A DNA stretch of 64,000 nucleotides from positions 62,001 through 126,000 of the forward strand of contig CAYMOS010000004.1 of the NCBI GenBank assembly GCA_964392265.1, read 5' to 3'. The notes beneath the pieces were generated by a model that was not told where the DNA came from, did no database searches, and saw only the letters and a program-made list of their open reading frames with translations. Below, piece after piece: positions 45,943 through 55,193 of the stretch (its first letter is position 1; every line of letters begins with the position of its first letter). This stretch comes from CALMAK01 sp964392265 (GTDB lineage: Bacteria > Patescibacteriota > Saccharimonadia > Saccharimonadales > Saccharimonadaceae). The position numbers were made by a program, and so were the translations under genes.

Positions 45943-48930
45943 ATGAAAAAACTATTTGCCGCGATCGCTCGCGCGCCAAAGCGATCGGCAGCCGTCTTGA
46001 TGCTGGCTGCCGTCGCTATCGTCCCCGCCGTCTTGTTGGCGTGGGGACCAGGGCGACCACTATACACGGTCGAGAACGCCGCGCCACACGTGACGTTTAA
46101 CTCGATCACCAACAACCAACGAGTTGGCGACGAAACAAACTTCGTCCGGATTCGTGAACTTGCACCCAACACCACCTTTGGTGATGACGTGCAACTTCAA
46201 CCAGGTAAAACCTACGAAGTCATGTTGTTTTACCACAACAACGCCAAAAGTGAACTAAATACCAAAATCGGTCCTGATGGCAAACCAGTTGGTATTGCCC
46301 GCAACACGATGGCCCGCGTTCAAATGCCCGGCCGTCTTGACGCCGGTGCAACCGCTACCATCACTGGTTTCGTTAGCGCCGACAACGCCACCCCTAAAGA
46401 GGTGTGGGATAACGCTCGCGGTGTCAGCGCCAACGCTGTTGCCCTGCGTATTGTTCCAGGAAGTGCCAAAATCGCTAGCAGCAACGGTGCCGTTAACGGC
46501 AAACCACTGCCAAACGAACTATTTACCACTGGTACACACATCGGCTATGACAAACTAGACGGTGTTTTGCCTGGCTGTAACGAGTTCTCTGGATACATTA
46601 CCTATCAGTTTGTTGTTGACCAGCCAAACTTTACTATCGACAAGCAAATCAGCGTTGACGGTGGTAAGACATGGGCTGAATCAGCCAAGACTACCCCTGG
46701 TAGCACTGTTCAGTATCGTTTGATCTACAAGAACACTGGTACCGTTCAGCAAGACAACGTCATCTTGAAGGATGAACTGCCTGCTGGCGTCAGCTACGTT
46801 CCTGGCAGCAGCCAGATTGCTAACTCAGCAACCGGTGGTGCATACAAAGCAACGGTTGACGGGATTACCGGATCAGGTGGCTACAAGATTGGATCGTTTG
46901 CCCCTAATGGCAACAACTATTTCAAGTTTAGTGCCAAGATTGCCGATAACGACAAGCTGGCTAAGTGTGGCGACAACACGTTGACCAACAAGGTCATCAC
47001 CTTTACTGATAACGGTAGCAAGAGTGACACTGCAGATGTGACTGTTCCTAAGGAATGCAAGCCAACGCCAAAGTACACCTGTGATAGCCTGACGGTAAAG
47101 AAGCTTGATCGAACCAAGTTCGAATTTAGCACCAAGTACACTGTCGAGAACGCAACGTTTAAGAGCGTCACCTACGTCGTACGTAACGCCAGCGGTACCG
47201 AAGTATACCGCGGTCCAAACGCGACGTTCACAACCGAAACAGTTGGTAAATATACCGTTCAAGCCATTGTCACCGTCACGGTTGATGGCAAGGATAAGGA
47301 AGTTACCAGCGACAAATGTAAGGGTGAATTTGAAGTCACCAAAGCACCAGTTGTACCAAAGTACACCTGTGATAGCCTGACGGTAAAGAAAATCGAACGC
47401 ACCAAGTTTGAATTCAACACAACGTATACCGTCCAGAATGCAACCTTCAAGCACGTTACCTACGTCGTACGTAACGCCAGCGGCGCGGAGATCTACCGTG
47501 GCACCAACAACACCTACACTCAGACCACTCCTGGTACCTACACGGTTCAAGCAATCGTCACGGTTACCGTTGACGGTCAGGATAAAGAAGTCACGAGTGA
47601 CAAATGTAAGGCAACCTTCAAGGTTGATCAGCCACCAGTTGTACCAAAGTACACGTGTGACAACCTCACCGTGAAGAAGCTTGATCGAACCAAGTTCGAA
47701 TTTAGCACTGCCTACACTGTCGAAAACGCGACCTTCAAAAACGTTACCTATGTCGTCAAGAACGCATCAGGCAACGAAGTATCTCGCAGCCAAAATAACA
47801 CCTTCACCACCGAAACTGTTGGCAAATACACCGTTGAGGCATTTGTTACCGTCACGGTTGATGGTGTCGACAAGACCGTGACTGGCGCAAAGTGTAAGGG
47901 TGAATTTGAAGTCACTACTGCACCAAAGCCAAGCGTTTCTATCGAGAAGAAGGTTGATGGCGTCAAGCACAAGACCGTTGCCGTTAACCAAGAGTTCACC
48001 TACCAGCTGGTTATCAAGAACACTGGTAATGTTGACCTTAAAAACGTCAAAGTAACGGACAATGCACCAACAAACGTCCAGTTCATCAGCGCCGACAAGG
48101 GCACAATTGCCGACAACAAATGGAGCTACACGATTCCAGAGTTGAAGATTGGCGCAAGTGTTAGTGTTGCAATCAAGGCAAAAGCCACCAAGGAAAACCT
48201 GGTTGGTATCAAGAACACTGCATGTGTTGATGCCGAGGAAGTTCCTGGCACGCCAGACGACTGTGACGATGCCACAATCATTGTGCCACCTACTCCTGTA
48301 CCTGGCGTCTCAATTGACAAAAAGGTAGATGGTGTCGAGCACAAGGAAGTTGCCGTCGACCAAGCGTTTACGTATCAGATTGTTGTCACCAACACTGGTA
48401 CAAAGGACCTAAAGGATGTGAAGGTAACGGACAATGCACCAGCAAATGTCCAATTTACCGCCGCCGATAAGGGTACGATCACTGATAACAAGTGGAGCTA
48501 TGTCATCCCAGAACTAAAGGTTAACCAAAGCATCAGCTTTGCCATTACCGCGCATGTCACCAAGGAAGTAAAGGGTGCGATTATCAACACTGCCTGTGTT
48601 GATGCATCTGAAGTTACTGGTACCCCAGATGATTGTGACGATGCTACGGTTGAAGTCCCAGAAACCCCTGTTGTCCCTGACATCACAGTCTGTGACACGA
48701 CAACCAAAACCGTCGTAACGATCAAGAAGTCTGAGTATGATCCTGCCAAGCACACTGATGACCTCACCAAGTGTGCCGAAGCACCAACACCAGAACCTAC
48801 TCCTGAAACTCCTAGCGAATTACCAACTACTGGTTTTTCTGAAGGAGTCATGGCGTTCGTAGGACTTGGCTCACTGGCCCTTAGCGTCACCTATTACGCT
48901 ATCAGCCGCCGAAGCCTCGGTAACCTATAA
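45943..48930 (+). CDS. LPXTG-anchored surface protein with Ig-like and DUF11 repeats
   Basis: Start MKKLFAAIARAPKRSAA at 45943 (SD AGAGGAG) gives a signal peptide (to about 36). The 995-aa protein has an N-terminal domain, a DUF11-like segment (YKNTGTVQQDNVILKDELPAGVSYVPG), three near-identical repeats of about 95 aa starting PKYTCD.LTVKK (each with two Cys), two more DUF11-type repeats (SIEKKVDGV, SIDKKVDGV) and a sorting signal LPTTG, hydrophobic stretch and RR tail. It should be sortase-linked to the envelope and could mediate host-cell contact (inference). Confidence 0.88.
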   Translation: MKKLFAAIARAPKRSAAVLMLAAVAIVPAVLLAWGPGRPLYTVENAAPHVTFNSITNNQRVGDETNFVRIRELAPNTTFGDDVQLQPGKTYEVMLFYHNNAKSELNTKIGPDGKPVGIARNTMARVQMPGRLDAGATATITGFVSADNATPKEVWDNARGVSANAVALRIVPGSAKIASSNGAVNGKPLPNELFTTGTHIGYDKLDGVLPGCNEFSGYITYQFVVDQPNFTIDKQISVDGGKTWAESAKTTPGSTVQYRLIYKNTGTVQQDNVILKDELPAGVSYVPGSSQIANSATGGAYKATVDGITGSGGYKIGSFAPNGNNYFKFSAKIADNDKLAKCGDNTLTNKVITFTDNGSKSDTADVTVPKECKPTPKYTCDSLTVKKLDRTKFEFSTKYTVENATFKSVTYVVRNASGTEVYRGPNATFTTETVGKYTVQAIVTVTVDGKDKEVTSDKCKGEFEVTKAPVVPKYTCDSLTVKKIERTKFEFNTTYTVQNATFKHVTYVVRNASGAEIYRGTNNTYTQTTPGTYTVQAIVTVTVDGQDKEVTSDKCKATFKVDQPPVVPKYTCDNLTVKKLDRTKFEFSTAYTVENATFKNVTYVVKNASGNEVSRSQNNTFTTETVGKYTVEAFVTVTVDGVDKTVTGAKCKGEFEVTTAPKPSVSIEKKVDGVKHKTVAVNQEFTYQLVIKNTGNVDLKNVKVTDNAPTNVQFISADKGTIADNKWSYTIPELKIGASVSVAIKAKATKENLVGIKNTACVDAEEVPGTPDDCDDATIIVPPTPVPGVSIDKKVDGVEHKEVAVDQAFTYQIVVTNTGTKDLKDVKVTDNAPANVQFTAADKGTITDNKWSYVIPELKVNQSISFAITAHVTKEVKGAIINTACVDASEVTGTPDDCDDATVEVPETPVVPDITVCDTTTKTVVTIKKSEYDPAKHTDDLTKCAEAPTPEPTPETPSELPTTGFSEGVMAFVGLGSLALSVTYYAISRRSLGNL

Positions 48931-48959
48931 CAATCAAAGCCTGACCGCTCTTTCATTAA

Positions 48960-48989
48960 CCACCCCTGTGTAAAACTGGGGTGGTTTTT
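48960..48989 (+). terminator. Intrinsic terminator after the surface-protein gene
   Basis: CCACCCC (48960-48966) pairs with GGGGTGG (48978-48984) and is followed by TTTTTG. Confidence 0.85.
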
Positions 48990-49006
48990 GTTATACTAGT
49001 AACACT

Positions 49007-49228
49007 ATGGCAAAGCAGAAGAAAAAGCGCACCAAGAAATACAGTGGATCTGACGCGGCCATGACCCGCCCTACTATTACACGTGTCGAGGCGGTACAGC
49101 GTAGCAAGGTAGGCCAATGGTGGCATGACCGACGACGGACGCTCAAGCCTATTCTGATCGCTGGTGTCGTTGTTCTAATTATTGTCTGGCTGATCGTCGA
49201 GTTGGTTCGCATCATCACTGGCGCGTAG
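49007..49228 (+). CDS. Small basic tail-anchored membrane protein
   Basis: A 73-aa protein with a Lys/Arg-rich N-terminus (MAKQKKKRTKKYSG), WWHDRRRT in the centre and one C-terminal membrane segment (about 50-70). TATACT lies 9 nt upstream, and the gene follows the terminator, so it is its own unit. Its 3' end overlaps the histidine kinase 3' end by 54 nt (convergent). No family recognised. Confidence 0.65.
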   Translation: MAKQKKKRTKKYSGSDAAMTRPTITRVEAVQRSKVGQWWHDRRRTLKPILIAGVVVLIIVWLIVELVRIITGA

Positions 49229-51367
49229 ACGCTCAATCGGCAAGCGGAACCCAAAGGTGCTGCCCTTGCCCTCTGTTGAGGCAAATATCACTGATCCGCC
49301 ATGCTCCATCACCACTCGTTTGGCAAGATAGAGCCCAACGCCAGTCCCGTCCGGACGCTGTTTACGAGCGTTCGTCGCGCGATAGAACTTTGTAAAGAGG
49401 CGTGCTTGCTCTTCTTCTGGCACGCCAATACCAGTATCTTTTACTTTCAAGACGACATCGCCCTCTTCTACGGTCAAGGTGACAGTGATGGTCGTCCCGG
49501 CCCGCGAATAGTACAAGGCATTGTCGGCAAAGTTCATGATTACCTGACGAATTTTGCCTTCATCAAGCATGAGTCGCGGCAATTGCTTTGGCTTTTTATA
49601 CTTAAATGACAATTCCCGCCCATTTGCACTGATTTTCAGGCTGTCGATTTCTTGTCCAACTATTTTTGCCAAATCAACCGGGCGTTTCTCAATCATAAAC
49701 TTACCCGTCTGCAGACGTGATACGTTGAGGAAGTCATTGATCAAATGCACCATCCGCTCGCTACTTACGAAGGCTTCGATTAAAAATTTACGCTGCATCG
49801 GCGTAATCTCACCCGCATCACCCTCAAGAATCATATCCAAATATCCTTTGATACTTGTCAGTGGTGTCCGTAATTGATGACTCGCCATGCTGATAAATTC
49901 GTCTTTTACCTCATCGAGTTTGCGCAGCTGCGAGTTACTAGCGCGCAGTTCTTTTGTCGCCTCATCAATACGCTGCTGCAACGTTTCGTTGAGGAGACGT
50001 ACTTCGCGTAGTGACAGTGCGTTCTCAATCGCAATCGCCAGTTCGTCCGTCACTGTTTCCAGGACATTAAGATCACGAGTCACATAAGAGCCGCTTTTTC
50101 TATCCCCAATAAACAGAAAACCTATGATCGCCTCACGCTGCCGCAAGGGTAATGCTAATTGAATACCGTGCGATCGAAAAAGTCGGGCAAGGGCACTCCC
50201 GCTCTCCAACCTATCGCGTACCACCAATGACTCACCATTTTCTCGCCACTCGGCGACGAGAAAATCATAGTCTGTATTGATAAATTTTCGGTGCCCCTTA
50301 GCACTTACACTGATACGTGCGCCGTTTTTTTCTGCCAATGCAAATTGGACATCTTCGGCGCTAAGAGTCGAAGCAATCAACCTGGCACTCTGTCTCAACA
50401 GAGCGATCAATTCGGTTGTTTCAGTCAGAACATTATTAAGATTGGCGTAAAACTCATCTCGCGAGTAACGCCCTTTGAAAAACAATGAATGCGTCACGGT
50501 ATCAAAAAACTGTTTAATCGGCTGGAAGGTGAAAGCTAATACCAATGCTAGCGCGATATTAAGCGGACTGATACTAAAAACGTTAGTCGCCTGACCCTGA
50601 AACACCGCCTCAGATATAAGATAGGCGCCAATATAATAAATACCTGCTAGTACGATTAATGACGCAATGTACGCCACACCACGCACCGCCACTAGTTTGA
50701 TATCAAATAGACTATGTTTCACCATCGCATAGGCGCACACCCCCACAAGAATCAACGAACCCAAAGGCCCATATGTCACCAGTGCATAGTTGTTAAACAA
50801 CGGTAAAATCAAATTACAGACGACTCCTATCACCGCCGACAGAGACAATCCTATTAAGATAGCTCGAATCCGATCTCGGTCAGATCGACTGCGCGCCTTT
50901 CTCATCGTACGGATCAATAGCCATAATCCCGCCCCAAACAGCATCAATAAAACAGCCGCGTACCCCAAGAGGCCACCGAGATGCGTTTTAACAGCAAGCT
51001 CATCGACACCATAGGCCACAACACCAGGAATGACCGAAGCAATTCCGACAATTGCTCCGATAATCTTCACGCCTAAGATCATCTTTGCAGAATATTTTTT
51101 CACTGCCAGGTCATGACAAAACAGAAAGAAGTTGAGTGCCAATACGGCCGCAAAACCATAGCTGACGAGTGCCAGTGTAAATCGTATTTGTTCGGTGATA
51201 TCCTCGACGAAAAGCGCATTAGCGATTGTCCACCCCGCTACGCTAAGCGCAAACACAAAAAAATGTCGATTAGTGCTTGTCCGTGATTGTTGCGACACTA
51301 CAAGCAGCGCCAATGCCACCATGGCTACCGCTGCCATCGCCAATATAAAGGTACTAAGCATAAACAT
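49175..51367 (-). CDS. Multi-pass sensor histidine kinase with GAF-like domain
   Basis: A 730-aa protein starting MFMLSTFILAMAAV (overlapping the upstream GNAT-like gene by 14 nt). It has about eight membrane segments (to about 285) resembling 7TM-type sensor modules, a GAF-like domain (about 310-455), a coiled coil, H-box FISMASHQLRTPLTSIKGY, and HATPase motifs NFADNALYYS, VKDTGIGVPEEE and GTGVGLYLAK. Coupling to an acyl-transferase of the LuxI type suggests a sensor for a lipid-like signal (inference). Confidence 0.9.
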   Translation of the reverse strand: MFMLSTFILAMAAVAMVALALLVVSQQSRTSTNRHFFVFALSVAGWTIANALFVEDITEQIRFTLALVSYGFAAVLALNFFLFCHDLAVKKYSAKMILGVKIIGAIVGIASVIPGVVAYGVDELAVKTHLGGLLGYAAVLLMLFGAGLWLLIRTMRKARSRSDRDRIRAILIGLSLSAVIGVVCNLILPLFNNYALVTYGPLGSLILVGVCAYAMVKHSLFDIKLVAVRGVAYIASLIVLAGIYYIGAYLISEAVFQGQATNVFSISPLNIALALVLAFTFQPIKQFFDTVTHSLFFKGRYSRDEFYANLNNVLTETTELIALLRQSARLIASTLSAEDVQFALAEKNGARISVSAKGHRKFINTDYDFLVAEWRENGESLVVRDRLESGSALARLFRSHGIQLALPLRQREAIIGFLFIGDRKSGSYVTRDLNVLETVTDELAIAIENALSLREVRLLNETLQQRIDEATKELRASNSQLRKLDEVKDEFISMASHQLRTPLTSIKGYLDMILEGDAGEITPMQRKFLIEAFVSSERMVHLINDFLNVSRLQTGKFMIEKRPVDLAKIVGQEIDSLKISANGRELSFKYKKPKQLPRLMLDEGKIRQVIMNFADNALYYSRAGTTITVTLTVEEGDVVLKVKDTGIGVPEEEQARLFTKFYRATNARKQRPDGTGVGLYLAKRVVMEHGGSVIFASTEGKGSTFGFRLPIERLRASDDANQLDDQPDNN

Positions 51368-52070
51368 ATGCTGCCTGCGCCTCTCTCGCACCCCGCTGCA
51401 AGGCCTCATACGTTGTCTGATGATTTTGATCATCGGCAAGTTTCTTCACCGCACTCCGCACGTCCACCTTGCAGAATAACGTTGTCTCAGGAGTCCCATC
51501 AGTATTTGCTAATCGCCCTCGCCCCAATTGCTCGCACTCTATGCCGTGGTCGTCAAAAAACCGCATCATCCAAGGGGTCGTCGTGAACATCCAGTATATC
51601 TTTTCGTCTTCTTCGGCTTGCAGTTTGCTGATATACTCCCCCATCCCGAACAACTCCACCATACCATTCTCAATCGCTGCCGAGCTTTGACTGTTATCGG
51701 TCGGAAAACAAAGTCGTGTGAGATCCCACAGCTGACCGTCTGACACAATAGTTTGCTTGGCGGCTACAGCCGTCTGAAATGCTTCGCTATCCGCTAACAT
51801 TCCATAGCTCAGTGATTCCTGAATGCTTGGGACTTGTGTCAGGCGCATCGTCGCCAAGACTCCTTCTCTCGTACGTTTTGTAAAGTGATAGGTCTCTGGA
51901 ATGCCATCATACCGATCACTATCGTCTTCTTCCACGAGCCATTTCATTGCCCGCACGAACTCAAGGCGCGTCTTCAATGCATCGTCTGACGGCCATCCCT
52001 GTCGTATTTCAAATGTATCAACAGCCGGAGGTCGATACGTTTCGCCAGGAGAAGAAGAGGGTATAGCCAT
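51354..52070 (-). CDS. LuxI-like autoinducer-synthase-fold GNAT enzyme
   Basis: Start MAIPSSSPGETYRPP at 52070 is exactly 7 nt after TATAAT. The 238-aa protein matches the LuxI pattern: R.EFVRAMKW, then EEDDSDRYDGIPETYHF (paired acidic residues), LATMRLTQVPS (R.P-like) and LWDLTRLCFP, corresponding to the W-E-x-S-R-F signature. The family makes acyl-homoserine lactones or N-acyl amino acids; the actual product cannot be read from sequence. It is translationally coupled to a sensor kinase. Confidence 0.6.
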   Translation of the reverse strand: MAIPSSSPGETYRPPAVDTFEIRQGWPSDDALKTRLEFVRAMKWLVEEDDSDRYDGIPETYHFTKRTREGVLATMRLTQVPSIQESLSYGMLADSEAFQTAVAAKQTIVSDGQLWDLTRLCFPTDNSQSSAAIENGMVELFGMGEYISKLQAEEDEKIYWMFTTTPWMMRFFDDHGIECEQLGRGRLANTDGTPETTLFCKVDVRSAVKKLADDQNHQTTYEALQRGAREAQAAYVYA

Positions 52071-52142
52071 AAGCATCATTATAGCATTAGCCGTCAGCTA
52101 AAAACGAGCCACTCTCCGCCAGATTCGTGATACACTAAACGT

Positions 52143-52520
52143 ATGACAAAGATCGCCATTATTGAAGATGATCCGGTCATCAATCAGATGTACCGTATGA
52201 AGTTTGAAGCGGCAGGCTTTCGGGTTGAAGTCGCAGATAATGGCACGCGTGGTGTCGCCATGGTTGCCGCATTTCACCCTGACATCATCCTTCTTGATAT
52301 TGGCATGCCAGAAATGCAGGGCGACGAAGCCCTTGCAATCATCCGCAAAGACCCCGCTAGCAAAGACACGCCAGTCATCATCCTGACCAACCTTGGCGAA
52401 GAAGAGGCCCCTAAAACCCTACGTAGCCTTGGCATTCACAGCTATATCGTCAAAGCAGACCTCACCCCACGACAGGTTGTGGCACGCGTCAAAGACGCCC
52501 TCGGGATGACAGAGGAATAG
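52143..52520 (+). CDS. CheY-like single-domain response regulator
   Basis: A 125-aa receiver: IIEDDPVINQMY, phospho-Asp in IILLDIGMPEMQGDE, Thr in VIILTNLG and Lys in YIVKADLTP. It has no output domain. A TACACT ends 6 nt before the ATG. It is divergent from the GNAT/kinase operon with 72 bp between the starts, so they form one plausible signalling locus. Confidence 0.9.
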   Translation: MTKIAIIEDDPVINQMYRMKFEAAGFRVEVADNGTRGVAMVAAFHPDIILLDIGMPEMQGDEALAIIRKDPASKDTPVIILTNLGEEEAPKTLRSLGIHSYIVKADLTPRQVVARVKDALGMTEE

Positions 52521-52582
52521 GTGATCGATAGGCTTTTGAAGAACGTGTGAGATTCGAGGAATCGAGAATCTCAGCCCAACGC

Positions 52583-52615
52583 TTAAATAGACATGCCTGT
52601 GGCATGTCTATTTAA
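52583..52615. terminator. Bidirectional hairpin between the CheY-like gene and folD
   Basis: A perfect 15-bp stem (TTAAATAGACATGCC arm) with a 3-nt loop lies between two convergent genes; T-rich ends are within the stem. A second weaker repeat GAGATTC/GAATCTC lies just upstream (about 52548-52571). Confidence 0.7.
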
Positions 52616-52646
52616 AAAGAGTGTTCTGAAAAAGTCTGTCGATCAC

Positions 52647-53465
52647 TTATTCCCGTGTCCTGTCTGCTACCCGACGTGCCGCTGTAATCACATTGTCGAG
52701 TAGTGCTGCAATCGTCAAAGGCCCAACCCCACCTTTGTTTGGTGTAATCGCAATATCATCACGATCGCGCACCCGAGGATCGATATCACCAATCACCACA
52801 CCCTCTTCCGAGGCCGTGCCGGCATCAACAATCACCGCGCCGACCTTGACCATATCAGGGGTGATCAGCCGTGGCACGCCCGTCGCCGTGACAATCACAT
52901 CATGATGACGCAACTGCCCAGCCATATCAACACTAGAACTGTTATAGACCGTCACATCATACCCACTAGCCCGCCACATGCGCGCCAACGGTGCCCCCAC
53001 CAATCGGCCCTCGCCAACAATTGCGATACGTTTGTCCGACAGATCAATACCATAGGCCACCAATAACCAACTAATTGCCGTTGGAGTTGCCGGATCGAAC
53101 GCGGGCGCTGGACCCAATCCATCGACGTCTTTTTCTGGGGCAACGCGTGCTAATACTTCAGCTGTTTCTTGCTGATCAGCAAGAGGTAACTGCACAATAA
53201 TGCCGTGGACATCGTGACGCGCATTTAGTACATCAATCGTGTCAATCACCTGATCAGATGCTACTTTATGTAACTCAAACTCAACCAAAATATCTTCGGC
53301 GTATCTGCCCTTTAACCGCACATAGGTGTCAATAACCGGATTATCGATTGTCTGCACAACCGCCAAACGAGGTATAACCTTCCATTCCTGCCGGAGGTTT
53401 CGCACTTGTTTGGCCTGGCGCTCTTTTACAAACGCAGCAATCTCTGATCCATTCAATAATTTCAT
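52647..53465 (-). CDS. folD: Methylenetetrahydrofolate dehydrogenase/cyclohydrolase FolD
   Basis: Start MKLLNGSEIAAFVKER at 53465 is 7 nt after TACACT. The 272-aa protein has TYVRLKGR with the catalytic Lys, GIIVQLPL, EKDVDGLGP, the NADP-site IVGEGRLVGAPLA, and PNKGGVGPLT. It interconverts methylene-, methenyl- and formyl-tetrahydrofolate. Some segments diverge from the consensus (GEGRLVG for GRSxxVG) but all key residues are there. Confidence 0.94.
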   Translation of the reverse strand: MKLLNGSEIAAFVKERQAKQVRNLRQEWKVIPRLAVVQTIDNPVIDTYVRLKGRYAEDILVEFELHKVASDQVIDTIDVLNARHDVHGIIVQLPLADQQETAEVLARVAPEKDVDGLGPAPAFDPATPTAISWLLVAYGIDLSDKRIAIVGEGRLVGAPLARMWRASGYDVTVYNSSSVDMAGQLRHHDVIVTATGVPRLITPDMVKVGAVIVDAGTASEEGVVIGDIDPRVRDRDDIAITPNKGGVGPLTIAALLDNVITAARRVADRTRE

Positions 53466-53494
53466 CTTCACTAGTGTAGCAAATCCTCTCTCTC

Positions 53495-53524
53495 TTGACA
53501 AATAGGACCTGAAAGTGGTATAAT
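53495..53524 (+). promoter_or_regulatory. tRNA-Lys promoter
   Basis: TTGACA (53495-53500) and TATAAT (53519-53524) with an 18-bp spacer, about 55 nt upstream of the mature tRNA-Lys. Confidence 0.75.
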
Positions 53525-53579
53525 GAAAGAATAGGGGTTTACATCAGACCTGTTAGTTTGATATACTCCCTTAATGTCC

Positions 53580-53656
53580 GGGCCATTAGCTCAGCTGGTT
53601 AGAGCACCTGCCTCTTAAGCAGGGTGTCCTGAGTTCAAGTCTCAGATGGCCCTCCA
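53580..53656 (+). tRNA. tRNA-Lys (CTT anticodon), attachment site
   Basis: The 77-nt cloverleaf has acceptor GGGCCAT/ATGGCCC, anticodon stem CCTGC/GCAGG with loop CTCTTAA (anticodon CTT), T stem CTGAG/CTCAG and encoded CCA. Its last bases (CTCCA) are part of the 7-bp core of the adjacent element. Confidence 0.95.
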
Positions 53657-55193
53657 AATACGGATTTTTTACGGAAAGGTCGCCCGAAAGGGCGGCTTTT
53701 TCGGTGGCGGCGCGCAGCGCCAGCCACGGGTTTTTCAGGGGGGAGATTTGAGATTGGTCGCCACTCGTGGCGACTTTTTTGTTTGTTAAAAACAGGTTCA
53801 ACCCAAAGATTTCTCGCAAAAGTGTCTTTTTCGCGCCAAAGTCGTCAGAATGAGCGGCAGAACAGATAGCGACAGCCTTTTCTAGCCATATTCTCATGGG
53901 TTCAACCCACCGACTTTGTCCAACCGCAACGTCGCTCATTTGTTCTTCTAAAGACTTCTTTTCGCTCATTATCTCGGCTTTCTTGGCAAGATATACATCG
54001 CGCTCTATCACTTCGTCTAGGTAACTATCAAGAAGTCTTTGCAATTTCCCCGACAGGTGCGCCAGTTGTCCGTTTAGCTCCGCCAACGCCGCGCCGCTTT
54101 CGGCTTGCTCTTTCTGTTCCGCCTCGTCTATACGCTCGCGCAACCAGTCGCCCCAGCCGTCAGGCAGGGCAAATTGCGCCAGCAATACAGACAATTCATT
54201 GTCTAGCGGTTCGCTCCGCACAGGTTTTTCAACACACGCCACCGTTTTGCTCTTGCGAGTGCAACGATAATACACATAATTATGCACGTTGCCGTTTTTC
54301 TGCCGCTTGGTCTTGTTCTCGGCGGTAATCATCATGCCGCACGAGCATTTCAACAGTCCGCAATACGGCGCAGGCTCTCGGCTATGGTCTTGCTCCCGAA
54401 AACACCGTTGCGCCACCACCGCTTGCACGCGGTCAAATAGTTTTTTAGAAATAAGCGGTGTATGCTTACCCTCGTACAGCTCGCCCTTATACACGAAGTG
54501 TCCGTAGTAAAACGGATTGGTCAAAATCTGTTTTACTTTATCGGGTTTATACATCTTGCCACCTTTTGTCTTTACGCCATTGGCGTACAAATACTTGGCA
54601 ATATCTATAAATCTACTTTCATTTTTTGCATACAACTCAAACGCACCTATCGCAAGCGGCGCACGCCGCTTGTCTACTTTTATTGTCTTTGTGCGCATGT
54701 CGTTATAGTAGCCAAGCTTTGCCAGTCCTGGGTATTCGCCGCGCCGCAGTTTCTCGCGCAGTCCGCGCTTAGTGTTCACCGACAAATTATCTACATACTG
54801 TTTAGATGAATTAAACTCGTTAGCAAGCATATATTTGCCTTGCGGTGTATTTTCAAACCAGAAATGAGGAAATTTCAGGTCAAGTAGTACCTGCTCGTCC
54901 AGCATATAAATGATTTTGCCGCTATCTATGCTATTGCGAGATAGTCGGTCAGGCATCCACGCCAAAATGCCGTTTGCCTCGCCGTTTTCTATGCGCTCCA
55001 GCATTATGTTGAACTTTTTTCGCCCTGGTTTCTTGGCGGTTTCTTTTTCTATAATCACGTCAACAATGTAAATGCCCATGCGCGCGGCGAACTCTTTGAG
55101 CTCGGCGATTTGTGCCGCAATAGATAATACTTGTTTGTCCTCTACGTCCGTGCTTTTACGAACGTACAAGAAATAGATGAGCCGAGGCAACAT
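53586..55193 (-). CDS. Large serine recombinase (integrase) overlapping tRNA-Lys
   Basis: Start MLPRLIYFLYVRKSTD at 55193 has SD AAAGGTGG. The 535-aa protein has nucleophile Ser in YVRKST, ILAWMPDRLSRN, a recombinase domain, a zinc ribbon (CGLLKCSCGMM ... CTRKSKTVAC) and a coiled coil. About the last 21 codons are tRNA-Lys read antisense, and the 35 before them lie in inverted repeat A. At the internal attP-like copy the same frame would instead continue ERIFIFARTYF and stop about 44 codons on. Confidence 0.94.
   Translation of the reverse strand: MLPRLIYFLYVRKSTDVEDKQVLSIAAQIAELKEFAARMGIYIVDVIIEKETAKKPGRKKFNIMLERIENGEANGILAWMPDRLSRNSIDSGKIIYMLDEQVLLDLKFPHFWFENTPQGKYMLANEFNSSKQYVDNLSVNTKRGLREKLRRGEYPGLAKLGYYNDMRTKTIKVDKRRAPLAIGAFELYAKNESRFIDIAKYLYANGVKTKGGKMYKPDKVKQILTNPFYYGHFVYKGELYEGKHTPLISKKLFDRVQAVVAQRCFREQDHSREPAPYCGLLKCSCGMMITAENKTKRQKNGNVHNYVYYRCTRKSKTVACVEKPVRSEPLDNELSVLLAQFALPDGWGDWLRERIDEAEQKEQAESGAALAELNGQLAHLSGKLQRLLDSYLDEVIERDVYLAKKAEIMSEKKSLEEQMSDVAVGQSRWVEPMRIWLEKAVAICSAAHSDDFGAKKTLLREIFGLNLFLTNKKVATSGDQSQISPLKNPWLALRAATEKAALSGDLSVKNPYLEGHLRLELRTPCLRGRCSNQLS
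53652..53756 (+). repeat. Inverted repeat A, left copy (105 bp)
   Basis: Reverse-complement match to 55407-55511 over equal length. It contains the end of the integrase coding sequence and a terminator. Confidence 0.9.
53679..53703 (+). terminator. Terminator downstream of tRNA-Lys
   Basis: CGCCC-GAAA-GGGCG followed by GCTTTTT, just 25 nt after the tRNA. It is supplied by the element and overlaps the integrase C-terminal codons. Confidence 0.75.
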
